In this document: in pieces, positions 36,747 to 38,785 of the stretch
Layout of the letters: every line of letters starts with the position of its first letter
How positions within the stretch are numbered: position 1 is the first letter of the stretch
NCBI GenBank assembly: GCA_031260345.1
Contig: JAIRKA010000037.1
Span: 1-38,785, forward strand
Origin: Methanosarcinales archaeon
GTDB taxonomy: Archaea; Halobacteriota; Methanosarcinia; Methanosarcinales; Methanosarcinaceae
Length of the DNA: 38,785 nucleotides
Direction: 5' to 3'
Program-made: the position numbers and the translations under genes
Notes under the pieces: generated by a model
What the model was told of the DNA's origin: nothing
The model's database searches: none
Seen by the model: only the letters and a program-made list of their open reading frames with translations

Positions 36747-37300
36747 AAAGAACAAAATGAAATGAAAGTCGGAACTTTCCGGCTTTTACTTTTCTTATTT
36801 TTACCGCTTTTTTATTTTTATTGTTGCCTTTGTTTACTACTGTTTTTGTTTTATTGTTCTGCTTTATCACTGTTTTTGTTTATCTGTTTTCATTTTTATT
36901 TTAGTTTTTGTTTAATCTGTTTATTTCCTTTTATAACACTTTTGAAGATAAACGAAGCTGTTATCGTAAATGTCAGAAAAATAAAAACCAAAATGATATT
37001 ATAATGACAGAAGGAAAACAACGGCGGCAGAACTAATCGAAGAAAACAGGTCTTTAAAAGTTGATGAAAATAATTTTTTACATATAACTATTGCGGCAAG
37101 TTTAAATACTATAATCCGGCTTATATGCTGTATGACTTATTTGCGGTATTGTAAATTGGTCATGACATTTCGATTTTTAAACTCAATGGTGATTTTATAA
37201 TCGATTAAGGGATTTAAAGATTATTATTTCGGTATACTCGAAATTAAATAAAAATGTACGGGTTACAAACATCGTAATGATGACGTATTTTGAGGCTTTT
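36747..37300. other. T-rich intergenic region between lonB and gar1
   Basis: About 550 bases. After the lonB terminator comes a striking pyrimidine-rich tract (36785-36950, many repeats like CTGTTTTTGTTT), read by the ORF track as an 80-residue Leu/Phe/Cys string that is low complexity and not a credible protein. From about 37010 a stretch can be read as TTAAELIEENRSLKVDENNFLHI but has no start codon; at most it is a gene remnant. The rest is AT-rich gar1 promoter DNA. Confidence 0.5.
36766..36793 (+). terminator. Intrinsic terminator of lonB
   Basis: AAGTCGG and CCGGCTT form a 7-bp stem (one T-G pair) around AACTTT, followed by a T-rich tract (TTACTTTTCTTATTTTT), 20 bases after the stop codon. 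Confidence 0.75.
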
Positions 37301-37552
37301 ATGAAACGGCTCGGAACTGTATCGCATTTGCACGGGAAATCTTGTTTTGTTGTCAAATATGACACGCCTGACGGAACACCGCTGAACAAAATGATGAATC
37401 TGCAAGTCATCGATAAAAGTGTCCGCCCGGTCGGGAAAGTTGTGACAGTTTTCGGATCGGAAAAGCAGCCGTATTTTTTGGTGCGCATTTTTAGGGAATT
37501 GGATGCCGCGCAGGCAAAAAAACTGGTTAAAGAAAAAGTATATGTCAAATAA
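37301..37552 (+). CDS. gar1: H/ACA RNP protein Gar1
   Basis: Beta-barrel subunit of the H/ACA ribonucleoprotein that guides pseudouridylation of rRNA. The track starts at 37277, but ATG 37301 (MKRLGTVSHLHGKSCFVVKYD) fits archaeal Gar1 N-termini and has GAGG about 5 nt upstream, giving 83 residues. Signature segment: VIDKSVRPVGKVVTVFGSEKQPYFLVRIF. Immediately upstream of tfb on the same strand, a common archaeal pairing, with 128 bases between. Stop TAA. Confidence 0.92.
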   Translation: MKRLGTVSHLHGKSCFVVKYDTPDGTPLNKMMNLQVIDKSVRPVGKVVTVFGSEKQPYFLVRIFRELDAAQAKKLVKEKVYVK

Positions 37553-37680
37553 TCCATGCAAAACAACATCAAAATTTATCTTAACAGTTATTAAAATTAA
37601 CTTATCAATTAATCCTGTCTGAAAGGCATTACGATTAAAAACAATTCGCCTCAAAACGAAATATTCAAAGGATGATGACA

Positions 37681-38688
37681 ATGGTAGAAATAGAAAGGGT
37701 TCGATATTCTGAAACAGTCAACAGAGACAAAATCAAAGAGATGATTCGCGCCAAGAAGGAAAAGGAAGTTCCGAAAGAAACGGAGATCTATTCCTGTCCG
37801 GAATGCGCCAGCCAGAATCTCGTTCACGATTATGAGCGCGCGGAACTTGTCTGCGGCGACTGCGGTCTTGTTGTTGACGCCGACTTCGTTGATGAAGGTC
37901 CGGAATGGCGCGCATTTGACCACGACCAGCGCATGAAGCGCTCCCGTGTCGGCGCTCCGATGACATACACAATTCATGATAAAGGTCTCTCCACAATGAT
38001 TGACTGGAGAAACCGTGACTCATACGGCAAATCCATCTCTTCCAAGAACAGAGCGCAACTGTACCGCCTCAGAAAATGGCAGAGACGTATTCGTGTCAGC
38101 AATGCGACGGAAAGAAACCTCGCGTTCGCACTTTCCGAATTGGACCGTATGGCCTCCGCCCTCGGTCTTCCAAGAACGGTTCGTGAAACGGCCTCTGTCG
38201 TTTACAGAAAAGCGGTTGACAAAAATCTGATTCGCGGGCGCAGCATTGAAGGTGTTGCGGCAGCGGCGCTCTATGCAGCCTGCCGCCAGTGCGGTGTTCC
38301 GAGAACATTGGATGAAGTGGAAGAAGTTTCAAGAGTCAGCAGAAAAGAAATCGGCAGAACATACCGTTTCATTTCAAGAGAATTGTCTCTTAAATTGATG
38401 CCGACTTCTCCGATTGATTACGTCCCGAGATTCTGCTCCGGTTTAAACCTCAAAGGCGAAGTTCAGTCCAAAAGTGTTGAAATCTTGAGACAGGCGTCTG
38501 AGAAGGAACTCACGAGCGGCCGCGGTCCGACCGGTGTCGCAGCAGCAGCCATCTATATCGCATCCATTCTCTGCGGCGAGCGCAGAACGCAAAGAGAAGT
38601 AGCAGATGTTGCGGGCGTTACCGAAGTGACAATCAGAAACCGTTACAAGGAACTGGCCGAAGAATTAGATATTGAAATTATCCTTTAA
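37681..38688 (+). CDS. tfb: Transcription initiation factor TFB
   Basis: TFIIB homologue that recruits RNA polymerase to TBP-TATA complexes and contacts the BRE. ATG 37681 ([13 protein letters not shown]) is preferred over 37672/37675 because it matches the usual methanosarcinal start and leaves AGGATGA upstream; this gives 335 residues. An N-terminal zinc ribbon ([24 protein letters not shown]) is followed by the B-reader/linker ([33 protein letters not shown]) and two cyclin repeats, the second with the helix-turn-helix [21 protein letters not shown]. Full length. Stop TAA. T-run and hairpin element C follow. Confidence 0.96.
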   Translation: MVEIERVRYSETVNRDKIKEMIRAKKEKEVPKETEIYSCPECASQNLVHDYERAELVCGDCGLVVDADFVDEGPEWRAFDHDQRMKRSRVGAPMTYTIHDKGLSTMIDWRNRDSYGKSISSKNRAQLYRLRKWQRRIRVSNATERNLAFALSELDRMASALGLPRTVRETASVVYRKAVDKNLIRGRSIEGVAAAALYAACRQCGVPRTLDEVEEVSRVSRKEIGRTYRFISRELSLKLMPTSPIDYVPRFCSGLNLKGEVQSKSVEILRQASEKELTSGRGPTGVAAAAIYIASILCGERRTQREVADVAGVTEVTIRNRYKELAEELDIEIIL

Positions 38689-38715
38689 GCGGGATAATTC
38701 TCATTTTCTTTTTTT

Positions 38716-38736
38716 GACCGGCCCGAAGGGGCGGTC
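38716..38736. repeat. Dispersed hairpin element, copy C (GACCGGCCC-GAA-GGGGCGGTC)
   Basis: Same structure as copies A and B, preceded by T-rich CTTTTTTT and followed by AATCATT, which is also shared with copy B. It lies 28 bases after the tfb stop. Confidence 0.75.
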
Positions 38737-38785
38737 AATCATTAATTTTCTCATCCTGATTCAAGTTAAAAAATGAAGATGAGGC

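Noticed and set aside
36762-37004. 80-aa ORF rich in Leu, Phe and Cys after lonB
   Set aside because: It lies in a pyrimidine-rich tract that follows the lonB terminator; the hydrophobic composition is what T-rich DNA gives in any frame, and no family is recognisable.
37005-37200. Frame reading TTAAELIEENRSLKVDENNFLHI
   Set aside because: No usable start codon or ribosome binding site and no recognised family; at most a remnant.

Overview
The window is archaeal. It carries an F420-dependent methylene-H4MPT reductase (mer), TFB, a membrane-anchored LonB, an archaeal Sm protein next to ribosomal eL37, Gar1 next to TFB, archaeal-type LeuRS, PheT, Elp3 and NadM, a methanogen-type homoaconitase pair and two DUF1638 proteins. 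Intergenic DNA is AT-rich with archaeal TATA boxes, GGTGA-type ribosome binding sites and U-tract terminators. Mer plus DUF1638 points to a methylotrophic methanogen of the Methanosarcinales. A host-associated relative such as Methanimicrococcus would fit the adhesin-like protein, but the genus is inference.

Layout. 1-1842 (minus): N-terminal 614 residues of a huge secreted Asn/Ser/Thr-rich beta-helix, adhesin-like protein that runs off the left edge, so the ORF track misses it. 2.2-8.5 kb: trpB2, thrC and leuS. 8.5-9.8 kb: an AT-rich accessory pair, a nucleotidyltransferase and an Abi/HEPN-like protein whose frame is interrupted by three TAG codons and nothing else. 10-15.2 kb: elp3, mer-nadM and pheT. 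15.5-19.4 kb: the homoaconitase pair and tandem DUF1638 paralogues. 19.5-22.5 kb: uvrA. 22.8-27.3 kb: an 18-21 bp repeat array, a 4-TM protein, a peptide-modifying-type radical SAM enzyme and a beta-propeller lipoprotein. 27.7-30.5 kb: tldD-pmbA. 30.7-31.9 kb: a small membrane protein, Lsm and eL37. 32.0-32.7 kb: a probable type III toxin-antitoxin locus (ToxI-like RNA unit, terminator, ToxN/AbiQ-like toxin). 32.9-38.7 kb: purF, lonB, gar1 and tfb.

Most interesting points. (1) The ToxIN-like locus appears to have a single 36-nt antitoxin unit. (2) All 27 genes whose 3' end lies in the window stop with TAA (14) or TGA (13), none with TAG, while the HEPN-like gene has three in-frame TAGs. This fits TAG being read as pyrrolysine, although decay of that gene is not excluded, especially as it lacks a good start codon. 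(3) Two intergenic repeat families are scattered through the window: a GC-rich CGCGCGAGCCGC element (about seven copies) and a hairpin with a CGAAG loop and compensatory stem changes (three good copies plus one variant). No tRNA, rRNA, CRISPR array or insertion sequence was recognised.
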